Part shown: positions 33,573 to 42,822 of the stretch, piece after piece | Layout of the letters: each line of letters opens with the position of its first letter | Numbering within the stretch: the stretch's first letter is position 1 | Assembly (NCBI GenBank): GCA_963794265.1 | Contig: CAWCDJ010000005.1 | Span: forward strand, 248,001-312,000 | Length of the DNA stretch: 64,000 bases | DNA from: CAWCDJ01 sp963794265 | Lineage (GTDB): Bacteria > Acidobacteriota > Terriglobia > Bryobacterales > Bryobacteraceae | Reading direction: 5' to 3' | The notes under the pieces: model-generated | The model's input: only the letters and a program-made list of their open reading frames with translations | Databases searched by the model: none | What the model was told of the DNA's origin: nothing | Program-made: the position numbers and the translations under genes

Positions 33573-35636
33573 TCAGAATCGCGAAAGCGAATCGAAATCC
33601 CAGGCAGGCTCTTCGCGGTAGTTTGCGTACGGCGCCTGGGTCCGCGGCACGGGGTCTCCGGATGCGTTCACGGCGCCGGCCACCACCACGGCGCGCGGCG
33701 CGAGCGACCGCGCAATCTGCGGCAGGTCGGTGGCGCTCAGCACGTTCGGAACGAAATCCGCGAACGGGTGCGAATACATTTCGGAATCGAGCAGCGAGCG
33801 CCACGAAACCAGGTGGCCGGCCAGGTACAGCCGGGCGATCCTCGGTTCGAGCGCGGCCGCGCAAAGAGCGGGCACGGTGGTTCTGCCCCGCGCCGCCAGC
33901 GTGACGAGCGCCCGGGGCCACGCGTCCGCCAGCGCACGGGACAACCGGAGGATGTCGTTCGTACGCTGCCCCAGCAGGCTCCTTCCCAGAATCAGCGACG
34001 CCCACGCGTAGCTCTCTTCCTTGTGATGCGACTGCGCATATCCGGCCGCGCCCGGCCCGTACTGCGGGTCGAGATCGCCGATGCCGCGAACGTCCGCCGC
34101 GCACACCGCAACCCCGGCGCCGGCAAGTTGGGCGTACAAATCGTCTTCGTGCCACCGGGCGTTGCGGCCGCTCGGCTCCACGGCCAGCAGCAGGCGGCTC
34201 CACGGCTGCTTCGGCAGAAACAGCCAGGCGGGCGCCCAGACATTGGCTTCGGTGTTCACCTCGACAGCTTGTACATCGCAATTCGCGTAGCGCGTGCGGC
34301 CCCGCACTTCGATCCGCGCGGGTGCGGAAGGCCCCATCCCGACGAGCGCCCGCAGATCCGGCAACGGCTCCGGCGTGCGGATCAAAGCCGCGGCTTCCCG
34401 CGCCATCCGGTAAGGCGTCCGCGCGCCGAAATCGCGCACAGTGTTGCCGGTGGGCCCGCACCACAGGGTCTGGTCGCGTTCGGGCGAGGTGGGCGGCTCT
34501 TCGGAAACCGCCTGCCCGCTTTGCTTGAGGTGGCGCTCGAACCAGTCGTACACCGCGACCCGCAGCGAATACGAGAGTCCGTGGGGCAGCGGCGTTTCGA
34601 GATATCGCAGCCGGTCCACCGCGCCCATAATTTCGTACGCCTGCGCGAGTTTGTGAAACTCCTCCCGACCGCTGCTCTCGTAAGAAGGCGAATACGTGCC
34701 GAAAAAATCGCGCGCGCTGGCGGCGACCAGCAGCGGCTTCGGAGCGATCGGCCAGAGCAGGTCCCAGCGGTCGAAGCCGAGCGGGCCGGAGCCGATGAAG
34801 TTCTGTTCGGCATCGTCGGTCGAGCCGGGCGGCAGAAACGGATGCGTCGCGAAATTCTCGGTGTTGCCGGAACAGACCGCGGCCGCGGCAAGCCGGTCGT
34901 CGGCGTTGGCCAGCATCATCGTCAGGGTGCCTCCGCCGGATTGCCCGGTAGCACCCAACTTGCGCGCGTCCACCTGCGGATGCGAGGCCAGTACGTCCAG
35001 GCTGCGGATGGCGTCCCAAAGCTGCATCCCCGTGGCGGTCTGGCCGACCAGCAGCATCTGGCGCCCGGGCAGGGTGTGCTCGTCGTCCGCCGAAGGCAGC
35101 CGCGTCAGCCACCCGCCGCTCGCCGGATACGCCGTGCGCTCGCCCTGTCCCATGGGGTCGAAGGCCAGCACGATATAGCCCAACTGCACCAGCCCCTGGC
35201 AGCACCGCTGGTAATACGAGTAGCTCTTTCCGTCATTGCTGTGGCCCATCTGAAACAGGACGCCCGGATATGGCGCGCTGCCCTGTTTCGGCAGGTAGAG
35301 GTTCGCCGGAACAAACAGCCCGGGGCGCGACTCGTAGACCAGTTTTTCGACGCGATAACTCGCGCGTTCGAACCCGCCTACCGTGCGCGGATTCAGCGGC
35401 GTGCGCGGCGGCAATCCGCCGGCAAGTTTCTGGAAGGTCGCGCGGGCCCAGGCTTGGTAGGCGCGGATCTCTTCCGCGGTGCGCAGTGCGGCGATGCGCG
35501 CGTTGCGCCGCGCGTACGCGTCATAGGCCAGTGCGGTGAGGTAATCGGGCAGGCAGCGTGCGTATTCGCGATAATGAATCTCCTGCCCGCCGAGCGCGGT
35601 GGCTCCCAGAAGACCGAACAGAGTCCGGCGCGTCAT
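33573..35636 (-). CDS. Large secreted alpha/beta hydrolase with two hydrolase-like halves
   Basis: The N-terminus MTRRTLFGLLGATALGG looks like a Tat-type signal. Residues ~95-375 form an acetyl-xylan-esterase/dienelactone-hydrolase-like domain with the nucleophile Ser233 in GQSGGG and the oxyanion region MGHSNDGKS. Residues ~430-660 look like a second alpha/beta-hydrolase fold (SRLLLAVEPSG, VCAADVRGIGDLDP) in which the nucleophile elbow reads AARGRTT and lacks a serine, so this half is probably inactive. The 687-residue length is about twice a single-domain esterase. Confidence 0.75.
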   Translation of the reverse strand: MTRRTLFGLLGATALGGQEIHYREYARCLPDYLTALAYDAYARRNARIAALRTAEEIRAYQAWARATFQKLAGGLPPRTPLNPRTVGGFERASYRVEKLVYESRPGLFVPANLYLPKQGSAPYPGVLFQMGHSNDGKSYSYYQRCCQGLVQLGYIVLAFDPMGQGERTAYPASGGWLTRLPSADDEHTLPGRQMLLVGQTATGMQLWDAIRSLDVLASHPQVDARKLGATGQSGGGTLTMMLANADDRLAAAAVCSGNTENFATHPFLPPGSTDDAEQNFIGSGPLGFDRWDLLWPIAPKPLLVAASARDFFGTYSPSYESSGREEFHKLAQAYEIMGAVDRLRYLETPLPHGLSYSLRVAVYDWFERHLKQSGQAVSEEPPTSPERDQTLWCGPTGNTVRDFGARTPYRMAREAAALIRTPEPLPDLRALVGMGPSAPARIEVRGRTRYANCDVQAVEVNTEANVWAPAWLFLPKQPWSRLLLAVEPSGRNARWHEDDLYAQLAGAGVAVCAADVRGIGDLDPQYGPGAAGYAQSHHKEESYAWASLILGRSLLGQRTNDILRLSRALADAWPRALVTLAARGRTTVPALCAAALEPRIARLYLAGHLVSWRSLLDSEMYSHPFADFVPNVLSATDLPQIARSLAPRAVVVAGAVNASGDPVPRTQAPYANYREEPAWDFDSLSRF

Positions 35637-35955
35637 GCCTTGATCTTACTTTAACGGCAGTTCCGCGGGTGATACGGCCAGGTAAGGACTGGGCTGTTTT
35701 CCGACAAGCCGCGGATTCGGCTGGCGCTGAAGACGGAGGAGATGCCGGCCCTCGCCAGCCAATCGTAACTGGGGCGGGCTGGCGAACCTCGGCCATTTCG
35801 GAGTTGCAGAGATGTATCGAGGTTCGATACGATTTCACAACTGATTGTGAGCTGGTGCTATCGATTTTCGATTATTCTTCAGAGGACGATCTCCCGTGCA
35901 TAGCCTATGCCAACAGTCCGACTGCGGCGCTCCGCTTTTTTTGATCGCGGTACCG
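35637..35955. other. Gene-free stretch with a perfect palindrome
   Basis: I see no convincing gene in these 319 bases between the divergent hydrolase and outer-membrane-protein genes. The perfect palindrome TCACAA-CTGA-TTGTGA lies at 35835-35850 and could be a regulator-binding site. The open frame running through the region has no codon pattern or start signal to support it. Confidence 0.5.
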
Positions 35956-36819
35956 ATGAAGCTTGCCTGCAGGTGCGCCGGCCTTTTCTGGTTCCTGGCC
36001 CTCACCCTGACTGTTCCCCGGTTGTGCGCGCAGGGACCGCCGTTTCAGACCGACGATCCGGTGCCGGTTGACCTGCACCACTACGAGTTCTACACCTTCG
36101 GTGGGATGGACGGGACCACCGCGGAAATCGATGCGACCGGCCCGGCGTTCGAGTTCAACTGGGGCGCGATCCCCAGAGTGCAGCTCCACGCGATTCTGCC
36201 GTGGGGTGTGATTGCACCTTCGAACAATCCGATTTACCTCCCCGGCGGAACCGGACCGGATGCGTTTGGCCTGACGGATATGGAACTGGGGGCGAAGATC
36301 GCCTTTATCAAGGAATCCAGGCACATCCCCCAGATCGGCACTTTCACCATGTTCGAGATACCGACCGGAAACTATGACCGGGGCCTCAGCGTGGGCAAGG
36401 TGTGGTACAAGATTCCGCTTTGGCTGCAAAAGAATTTCGGACACTGGCTGGTGGACGGCGGGGGCGGCTACGTGGTGGTTCCGCAGACCGGATACCGCAA
36501 TTATCCCTATTCCGGCTTGCTGGTCAAGTACGCCTTCGGCGAGCGACTGGAACTCGGCGTCGAATCGTTTTCGCACGGGCGCGAAGGCTTTGCCGCCGCG
36601 CAGACCGAGGCCTCCACCATGGTCGACCTGGGTGGCTACTACCATTTCAAGCACCATCCCGGCCGGCAATTTCTATTTTGTTACGGCCACTCGGTCGCCG
36701 GGCAGACCGAAAACTACGCTTACGTGGGGTTGTACTGGACCTGGGGCAAAGACGCGAAGCCGCCCGATGCCAGCCCCATGTTCCCACCGCCAGGCGTTCC
36801 GCGGTACGGATTCCAATAG
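35956..36819 (+). CDS. Outer-membrane beta-barrel protein (phenol-degradation MetA-like)
   Basis: A signal peptide (to about residue 26, RLCA-QG) is followed by alternating amphipathic strands ending in an aromatic-rich C-terminus. Features such as PFQTDDPVPVDLHHYEFY and DMELGAKIAF resemble the putative MetA-type outer-membrane channels. The transported compound is not known. The 287-residue length fits. It is followed 43 bases later by two small membrane-protein genes. Confidence 0.7.
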   Translation: MKLACRCAGLFWFLALTLTVPRLCAQGPPFQTDDPVPVDLHHYEFYTFGGMDGTTAEIDATGPAFEFNWGAIPRVQLHAILPWGVIAPSNNPIYLPGGTGPDAFGLTDMELGAKIAFIKESRHIPQIGTFTMFEIPTGNYDRGLSVGKVWYKIPLWLQKNFGHWLVDGGGGYVVVPQTGYRNYPYSGLLVKYAFGERLELGVESFSHGREGFAAAQTEASTMVDLGGYYHFKHHPGRQFLFCYGHSVAGQTENYAYVGLYWTWGKDAKPPDASPMFPPPGVPRYGFQ

Positions 36820-36862
36820 CGCGGCCGTGCACCACGGGAGCCGCGAGGGAAGGGAGAGCCTT

Positions 36863-37432
36863 ATGGAAATCACGGCACATGGACTATGGACACTGATCCA
36901 CGGCATGGGCTTCGGCGGCCTCTATCTGTTGGCCTGCTCGGGCGCCATGGTCGAGTTGTGGCGCCGCTACGCGCCCGGTGCGCCGGGGCCGGTCACGCCG
37001 CGGGACGAGCGGTTCCTGCGCGTGTATTTCACCGCGATGGCCGCGCTGGCGTGGATGGCCGTGCTGACCGGCGCCTACATCATCTACCCCTGGTACCGCG
37101 CCACGCCGCCGGCGGGAGCCGACCTGATGGCCTATCCGCAGCGGCTGTTAATGTCACGGCCAGATACGCTGGCATGGCACTCCATCGGAATGGAGTGGAA
37201 AGAGCACGTTGCCTGGCTGGCGCCGATCTCCATTACAATGGCGGCCGCCGTGTTTGCGCGGTACGGCCGCGCGCTCCGTGATTTGCCGCAACTGCGTAAC
37301 GCCGTTCTGGGATTTACCATGGTCTCGTTTATAGCTGCGGGCATCGCCGGATTCTTCGGCGCCATGCTCACCCGGCACGCGCCGGTCGAGGGTGGCACAA
37401 CCATCCATCTCGTTCAGGGAGCATCGCGATGA
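36863..37432 (+). CDS. Multi-pass membrane protein of unknown function
   Basis: This 189-residue protein has about five hydrophobic segments (TLIHGMGFGGLYLLACSGAMV, AMAALAWMAVLTGAYIIYPW, VAWLAPISITMAAAVFA, NAVLGFTMVSFIAAGIAGFFG). Histidines in helices 1 and 3-4 could hold a cofactor but this is not proven. AGGGAG lies before the ATG. Its stop overlaps the next start (ATGA), so the two membrane proteins are made together. Confidence 0.72.
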   Translation: MEITAHGLWTLIHGMGFGGLYLLACSGAMVELWRRYAPGAPGPVTPRDERFLRVYFTAMAALAWMAVLTGAYIIYPWYRATPPAGADLMAYPQRLLMSRPDTLAWHSIGMEWKEHVAWLAPISITMAAAVFARYGRALRDLPQLRNAVLGFTMVSFIAAGIAGFFGAMLTRHAPVEGGTTIHLVQGASR

Positions 37433-37764
37433 GCGCACCGAAGACGGCCCCAGTGACCGTGCCGAACGGACCCGGCGCGGCCGCCGTTCTTGCTGCCGGC
37501 ATTGGTGCGTTCCTGCTGGCGGTGTTCGCCGCGGCGGCGGACCATATTGCCCGGCTCAGGAGCTACATGACGTTCTATCGGCCAACCGGCCCGCTTTCCG
37601 GCGTGACCACCTCCGCCATCGTGGCTTGGCTGCTGGTGTGGCTGATTCTACACTGGCGCTGGCAGCGGAGGGATCTGCCTCTGGGGCGCATCCAGGCGAC
37701 GGCTCTAGTGCTTCTCTCCCTGAGCCTGCTGCTGACCTTCCCCCCGATTTCCGATCTCTTCTAA
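37429..37764 (+). CDS. Small membrane protein of unknown function
   Basis: This 111-residue protein has three hydrophobic helices (AAVLAAGIGAFLLAVFAAAAD, AIVAWLLVWLILHW, ATALVLLSLSLLLTF). It is co-translated with the preceding membrane protein through a 4-base overlap. No family is recognised; the pair may form one complex. Confidence 0.65.
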   Translation: MSAPKTAPVTVPNGPGAAAVLAAGIGAFLLAVFAAAADHIARLRSYMTFYRPTGPLSGVTTSAIVAWLLVWLILHWRWQRRDLPLGRIQATALVLLSLSLLLTFPPISDLF

Positions 37765-37845
37765 AGCACGCCTGCATACCGGTGCCGGTTTCCGCCCGAC
37801 ACCTGCGGCCACGATCCGGCGTAGGCCGACTCCCGATACACCGTC

Positions 37846-37864
37846 TATGATGGCCTATTAGGCC
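37846..37864 (+). promoter_or_regulatory. -10 box and palindrome before a PadR gene
   Basis: TATGAT (37846-37851) is followed at once by the perfect palindrome GGCCTA-T-TAGGCC (37852-37864). This is where the transcription start should lie, 16 bases before the ATG. An autoregulatory site is possible. Confidence 0.4.
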
Positions 37865-37880
37865 GGGCCTGAGCATCACT

Positions 37881-38204
37881 ATGGCAGAAAAAGTACCCCG
37901 CACGAAGGGGAATCAGGAGCTCTACATCGGACTGGTCCGTTTGCACGTGCTGCACCATGCGGCGGAAGCGCCGATTTTCGGCCTTGGCATTATTCGCGAA
38001 CTGGGCCGGCACGGCTACCGCCTCGGGCCGGGGACGATGTATCCACTCCTTCACGGCATGGAGCGGCGCGGATGGCTGAGATCCGAGGAGCTGCTGGTCA
38101 ACAACCACAAACGAAAGGTCTATGTAGCAACGGCCCGGGGCCGTAAGGCACTGGCGCAGGCACGGGAACAGGTGCGGGAGCTGTTCGAAGAGATGTGTGA
38201 ATGA
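37881..38204 (+). CDS. PadR-family transcriptional regulator
   Basis: This 107-residue winged-helix protein has the PadR pattern: the recognition region LGPGTMYPLLHGMERRGWL, then the wing KRKVYVATARGRKAL and a short dimerisation helix. It is separate from the second PadR gene at 41.2-41.5 kb and has a different sequence. The target is unknown; a palindrome precedes the gene. Confidence 0.88.
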   Translation: MAEKVPRTKGNQELYIGLVRLHVLHHAAEAPIFGLGIIRELGRHGYRLGPGTMYPLLHGMERRGWLRSEELLVNNHKRKVYVATARGRKALAQAREQVRELFEEMCE

Positions 38205-38461
38205 TCGCGAGGTGTGCGATTCCGCAGCGCCGGAAAGATTCGCGTTAGGCAAACGCGCTTTCCGTAGTTCGGCAATTCGGCGTCCTCGCCCCGGCGGTTT
38301 GTCCCCGTTGCTGATCTCGGCGGGCCAGCGAAGACGGATATTCTTCAGCTGGCGAGACGCGCGTTCCTCGTCAACTTGATCTCTATTCACCCTCCGGATG
38401 GCGCGTCGTCCAGGACTTCGCTGCGTCCGCATCCTCGGTCCCATCCCAACCCGAATATGTC

Positions 38462-41200
38462 CTACTCGTGCCGCAGAGCCGCCAATGGATCAATTCGGGA
38501 CGCTCGCCTTGCCGGCGCATAGCCAGCGAGAATCGCGGCGCTCAGAAGGACGACACCCGCCAGCGCCAGGGTTCCCGGATCATTGGGCTGGGTATCGAAC
38601 AGAAGCGATTTGACAAGCCGGGACGCGCTTAACGCGGCAGGCACGCTGATCGCGAGCCCCACCGCCGCCAGTAGGAGGACGCGGCGCAGAACCAGCCAAA
38701 CCACGGCGCCGCGTTGTGCGCCCAGAGCCATACGGATTCCAATCTCGCCGGTCTGCCGCGCGACGCTGTAGGACATCGTTCCGTAGAGCCCCACGCACGC
38801 CATCAGGAGAGCGAGAACCGCGAAACCCGTACACAATTTCGCGAACGTGAGTTCCCGGCTGATCGTCCGATCGATTTCCGCAGCCTGTGTGACCACGTTG
38901 GTGACGGGTATCCGGGAATCGGCCTCCCGCACGATCTCATGCGCACTCTGGACATACCCCAGCGGATCACCCGCAGTGCGCAGCGCGTAAGTCACTCGGT
39001 CCTGGTGAAACTGGCTGGCCGCTACGAACACGGTCATTGGACTCCCCTGTTTCAAGCTGCCGTACCGCACGTTACCCGACACGCCGACGATTTCGAGGTC
39101 GCGCCCCTCGTCCACGAACGTGATGCGCCGGCCCACCGGATTCTCGTTCCCGAAGTAAGTCCGAGCCAGCCGCTCGCTGATTACTGCAACCGGCGTGGAG
39201 CCAGGTTGGTCGCGGTCGTCAATCTCACGCCCGGCCAGGATCGGAATCTGCATCGTCGTGAGGAAACGCGGTCCGGCGACCATGGTGCCCGCGCCTTCGA
39301 TGGTAACGGCGCCGATCTTCATTGCTCCCCTGTATGTCCCCCCGGCCTCGCCGGCGCTGATGATCGAGGATTGCGAAAGCGTCGCGCTGCTCACTCCCGG
39401 GATCGATTCGAAGCGCTTGCGCAGGTTCTCGTAAAAGGCGGCGATCTCCGATTCGCGGTGCCCTGCCTGGCGCGCATTCAACGTGAACAGAAGGATGTTC
39501 TCCCGGGCGTATCCCAGTGGGATTGCGTGCAGCTTGTCGAGTGTCCGGGCAAACAGACCCGCGGCGACCAGGATGCCAAAAGACATCGCGATCTGGGCGA
39601 CCACCAGAACGTTCTGTGCGCGGCGGCGCGGTCCGCCCCCGCGGCCATCCTTTAGCGTGGGCATGACGTCGGGACGCGTCGACTGAATCGCCGGAGCGAG
39701 GCCAAATAGCAGGCCGCAAACCACGGAGAGCGCGGCCGTCACGGCCAGCACGTGCCAGTTCAATTCCGCGTGCAGCGTAAAATTCCCCCGTCTGTTGGAG
39801 AACAGAAACGTCAGCGATCGCACGCCCCAGCTCGCAATCAGCACCCCGAATGCTCCGCCGAGCGACGCGAGCATCACGCTCTCGGTCAGCAACTGCCGCA
39901 CGACGCGGAACCGCCCTGCTCCCAGGCTGAGCCTGACAGCCATCTCGCGGCGCCGCGCGGCGGCCCTTGCCAGCAGCAGATTGGCGATGTTCGCGCACGT
40001 GATCGCCAGGATCAGTCCCACCATCGCCAGGAGCACGTACAGAGGCTTGGAATACTCGCGGCGCAAGCTACCCAGACCGGCGGCGCCGGGATCGAGCGTC
40101 AGCGCGGGCAGTTTGGCGCGCTCCCCGTTGGTCGTCGCGGTGGTGGCAACCCATTGATGGAAACGAGGAGCCAGCGCCGCCTGCGCCTGGGCCATGCTAA
40201 CGCCGGGACGCAGGCGGCCCATCATTTCGATCCAGTAGAAGTTTTCGCCGGGATACATACGAGCCGCCCGGGCGCCGTCTACGAGCAGATTCGTGTGCAA
40301 AGGAAGGTAGAGGTCCGGCGATGCGGCCGGGTCGACTCCGAAGAATTCCGGCGGCGCCACGCCGACCACGGTGAAGGGCACGTTATCGACGAGAATTGGT
40401 TGTCCAATCGCATTCGGCGGTCCTCCAAAGCGATTTTGGCTGGTAACAAAACTGATTACGGCGACCGGCGCTGCGCCTGGACGGTCGTCTTCGGAGTCGA
40501 TCAGACGTCCCGCGGCCGGCGACACTCCCAGGCCGCGGAAATACTCGCCGGTGACGAACTCCGTGCCGGCGCTCATGGCCTGCCCGCGGACGGCCAGGGT
40601 ACGGTCGCGTCCGTTGAAGTATCCGAAGAGCGTGGAGAAGACGGGATTCTCCGCGTGCAGCGTCTCGAACGCGCCGTACGGGAAGATCCCGGTGACCAGA
40701 AAGCCTTTGTCGCCCGGCCAGAAAAGGCCTTGTAACCCGTGCACCACGTGATCCCACTCCCCGCTGGCGTTCTGGGGAGGCCGGCTGTGCCAATTCAAGA
40801 CTACCAGCGAGTCGGGATCGGCCACCGGCAGCGAGCGCATCAGAATCGACTCCATCAAGCTGTAGATCGCGGTATTCGCCCCGATGCCGAGCGCCAGCGA
40901 CAAGACCGCCAGGGCGCTGAATGCCTTGTTGGCCGCCATGGTGCGAAAGCCGTAGCGGACATCCTGTCCGAGTTCCGACCAAAACCGTGTCATCCAAATC
41001 TCCCGGGACTCTTCGTGCTTCAGTCCGACGTTGCCAAATCGCCGGCACGCTTCAGCCCGGGCGCGCTCCGGCGTCATACCGTCTGCTTGCAGTTCCGCAG
41101 CCTTCTCGGCAAGGTGGAGTTCCATTTCCTCGCGCAGCGCCTCGCTGCGCCTGGCGCCCTCCATCCAATATTTCAGCCGTCGTATCAGCATGTCTGTCAC
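38462..41200 (-). CDS. Duplicated FtsX/MacB-like permease (acidobacterial type)
   Basis: This 912-residue protein starts with a soluble region of the kind linked to PadR partners (REEMELHLAEKAAELQADGMTPERARAEACRRFGN). Two MacB-type periplasmic domains alternate with FtsX-like membrane blocks: one segment near residue 100, three in the middle and three at the end (LLARAAARRREMAVRLSLGAGR; ARQTGEIGIRMALGAQRG). This architecture is hugely expanded in Acidobacteriota and lacks an ATPase. The role is unknown; a transport or mechanotransmission function is inferred from MacB. GTG 41200 overlaps the PadR stop; ATG 41191 is an alternative. Confidence 0.92.
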   Translation of the reverse strand: MTDMLIRRLKYWMEGARRSEALREEMELHLAEKAAELQADGMTPERARAEACRRFGNVGLKHEESREIWMTRFWSELGQDVRYGFRTMAANKAFSALAVLSLALGIGANTAIYSLMESILMRSLPVADPDSLVVLNWHSRPPQNASGEWDHVVHGLQGLFWPGDKGFLVTGIFPYGAFETLHAENPVFSTLFGYFNGRDRTLAVRGQAMSAGTEFVTGEYFRGLGVSPAAGRLIDSEDDRPGAAPVAVISFVTSQNRFGGPPNAIGQPILVDNVPFTVVGVAPPEFFGVDPAASPDLYLPLHTNLLVDGARAARMYPGENFYWIEMMGRLRPGVSMAQAQAALAPRFHQWVATTATTNGERAKLPALTLDPGAAGLGSLRREYSKPLYVLLAMVGLILAITCANIANLLLARAAARRREMAVRLSLGAGRFRVVRQLLTESVMLASLGGAFGVLIASWGVRSLTFLFSNRRGNFTLHAELNWHVLAVTAALSVVCGLLFGLAPAIQSTRPDVMPTLKDGRGGGPRRRAQNVLVVAQIAMSFGILVAAGLFARTLDKLHAIPLGYARENILLFTLNARQAGHRESEIAAFYENLRKRFESIPGVSSATLSQSSIISAGEAGGTYRGAMKIGAVTIEGAGTMVAGPRFLTTMQIPILAGREIDDRDQPGSTPVAVISERLARTYFGNENPVGRRITFVDEGRDLEIVGVSGNVRYGSLKQGSPMTVFVAASQFHQDRVTYALRTAGDPLGYVQSAHEIVREADSRIPVTNVVTQAAEIDRTISRELTFAKLCTGFAVLALLMACVGLYGTMSYSVARQTGEIGIRMALGAQRGAVVWLVLRRVLLLAAVGLAISVPAALSASRLVKSLLFDTQPNDPGTLALAGVVLLSAAILAGYAPARRASRIDPLAALRHE

Positions 41201-41535
41201 TCCGCTCCCATCACACGGGCGATCGCCAGCGTGAGTTTCGCGTACTTCCGGGTTTCAACCGCCAGTTGTTTGCGGCCAGCCGCCGTGATCTTGTAGATCC
41301 TCGCCCGCCGATTGTTCGACGTCACACCCCAGACACCCTCGATCCAGCCGTTTAGCTCGAGGCGCTGGAGAGCGGGATATAGCGAGCCCTCCTCGACTAG
41401 AAGCTCGTTATCTGACGATTGCTCAATGAACCGGACTATGCCGTATCCGTGGAGATTGCGTCGCAACAGCGTTCGCAGAATCAACATGTCCAGTGAGCCG
41501 GGCAACGAATCGTTCTTTTGCGCCTTGCGTCCCAT
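41197..41535 (-). CDS. PadR-family regulator coupled to the permease
   Basis: This 112-residue winged-helix regulator has the family pattern GSLDMLILRTL, GYGIVRFIEQ, VEEGSLYPALQRLELNGWI and RRARIYKITAAGRKQL. It precedes the permease gene with a 3-base overlap. The pairing of PadR with this permease type is typical in Acidobacteriota and suggests co-regulation. Confidence 0.93.
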   Translation of the reverse strand: MGRKAQKNDSLPGSLDMLILRTLLRRNLHGYGIVRFIEQSSDNELLVEEGSLYPALQRLELNGWIEGVWGVTSNNRRARIYKITAAGRKQLAVETRKYAKLTLAIARVMGAE

Positions 41536-41645
41536 ACCAAGAATTCTTAGCTTAGAGCGACGGGATCACGCGGGTCAAGTTAAGAACTGTTAAGCCTCGG
41601 GCAACCGCCGATTGTGACTTACACGGTATTACCATCAGTTCTTTG

Positions 41646-42806
41646 ATGCCCCTTCATGGAACAGCGCTCATCGTACACAGCGGGGGCCCCACCCCCGTCC
41701 TGAACGCCAGCCTCGCCGGACTGGTTACGGAATGCCGCAAGCACCCGGAGATCGCCGCGGTCTACGGTGCGCGGCACGGCAATGCCGGCCTGATTGAAGG
41801 CGATTTGGTGGATCTCTCGGCCCGGGAGGTGGCCGCCCTCGCGCTCGCGCCGGGTTCGGCCCTCGGCTCCTCGCGGCGCAAGATCGAGGTGGACGAGTAC
41901 CCGCGCATTTTGGACGCGCTCCGCCGGCTCGACGTCCGCTACCTGTTCTACACGGGCGGCAACGGGTCCATGGGAACAGCGCTCGCGCTTGAGCGCTTCG
42001 CCCGCGAAACCCGGTACGAATTACGCGTGATCGGCATTCCGAAAACCATCGACAACGATATCGCCGGCACCGACCATACCCCGGGATACGCCTCCTGCGC
42101 GCGCTTCTTCGCACACGCGACGCGCGATGTGGGCGAAGACAACCGCGCGCTGCCGCCGCCGGTCGAAGTGCTCGAGGCACTGGGCCGCAACGTGGGCTGG
42201 GTGGTGGCCGCCACGGCGCTCGCTCGCCACTATCCGGACGACCCGCCCCACCTGATTTACTTCCCCGAATGCGGCATCGCGCCCGAGCAGTTATGCGCCG
42301 ACGTCGAGCGCGTCTACCGCCGCATCGGCCGCTGCCTGGTTGCGGTTTGCGAAGGGCAGAAGGATGCTACGGGCGGATGGTTCGGCGCCGAAATCGATTC
42401 GCGCCAGGACGCGCGCAATCGCCTGCCCTCCAACATGGGCAGCGTCTTCGCGCGAATCATCTCCGAACGTACGGGGCTGCGGGCGCGCGCCGAGCGCCCG
42501 GGGCTGGTCGGGCGTTCGTCGGCGCCGCTGGCTTCCGAAGTAGACCGCGAGGAATCGTGGCGCTGCGGCGAAGCGGGCGTGCGCGCGGCGGTCGACGGCC
42601 GCTCGGGCGAAATGGTGGCGATCGAACGCTGCGCCGGCCCTGCATACGCCTCCCGGACGATCACGGTGCCGCTCGAGCGCGTGGCCGGCGTGGAGCGGCG
42701 GTTCCCCACGGAGTGGATTGCCGCGGCGCACAACGACGTCACCGCGGAGTTCCTCGCATGGCTCCGGCCCATCGCCGGTCCGGTCCTGCCCCACGCGCGC
42801 CTCTAG
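41646..42806 (+). CDS. 6-phosphofructokinase family protein, phosphoryl donor uncertain
   Basis: This 386-residue protein has the PFK fold signatures HSGGPTPVLNASLAG, TGGNGSMGTA and PKTIDNDIAGTDHTPGY. The enzyme phosphorylates fructose 6-phosphate in glycolysis. Lys in PKTIDND is typical of pyrophosphate-dependent or mixed-type enzymes. The first motif has GGNGS, with Asn where ATP enzymes have the magnesium-binding Asp (GGDGS) and Gly where PPi enzymes have a second Asp (GGDDS). The donor therefore cannot be assigned. ATG 41646 is used; TTG 41643 is adjacent. Confidence 0.8.
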   Translation: MPLHGTALIVHSGGPTPVLNASLAGLVTECRKHPEIAAVYGARHGNAGLIEGDLVDLSAREVAALALAPGSALGSSRRKIEVDEYPRILDALRRLDVRYLFYTGGNGSMGTALALERFARETRYELRVIGIPKTIDNDIAGTDHTPGYASCARFFAHATRDVGEDNRALPPPVEVLEALGRNVGWVVAATALARHYPDDPPHLIYFPECGIAPEQLCADVERVYRRIGRCLVAVCEGQKDATGGWFGAEIDSRQDARNRLPSNMGSVFARIISERTGLRARAERPGLVGRSSAPLASEVDREESWRCGEAGVRAAVDGRSGEMVAIERCAGPAYASRTITVPLERVAGVERRFPTEWIAAAHNDVTAEFLAWLRPIAGPVLPHARL

Positions 42807-42822
42807 GATGGCGCCGGTTCTG

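Noticed and set aside
33510..35654. A 714-codon forward-strand frame across the large hydrolase gene
   Set aside because: Low-complexity Arg/Ala/Gly-rich product with no motif; the reverse frame has a signal peptide and an esterase nucleophile.
35558..35944. A 128-codon frame in the gap before the outer-membrane protein
   Set aside because: No start signal, no family resemblance, and it overlaps the divergent gene's start region.
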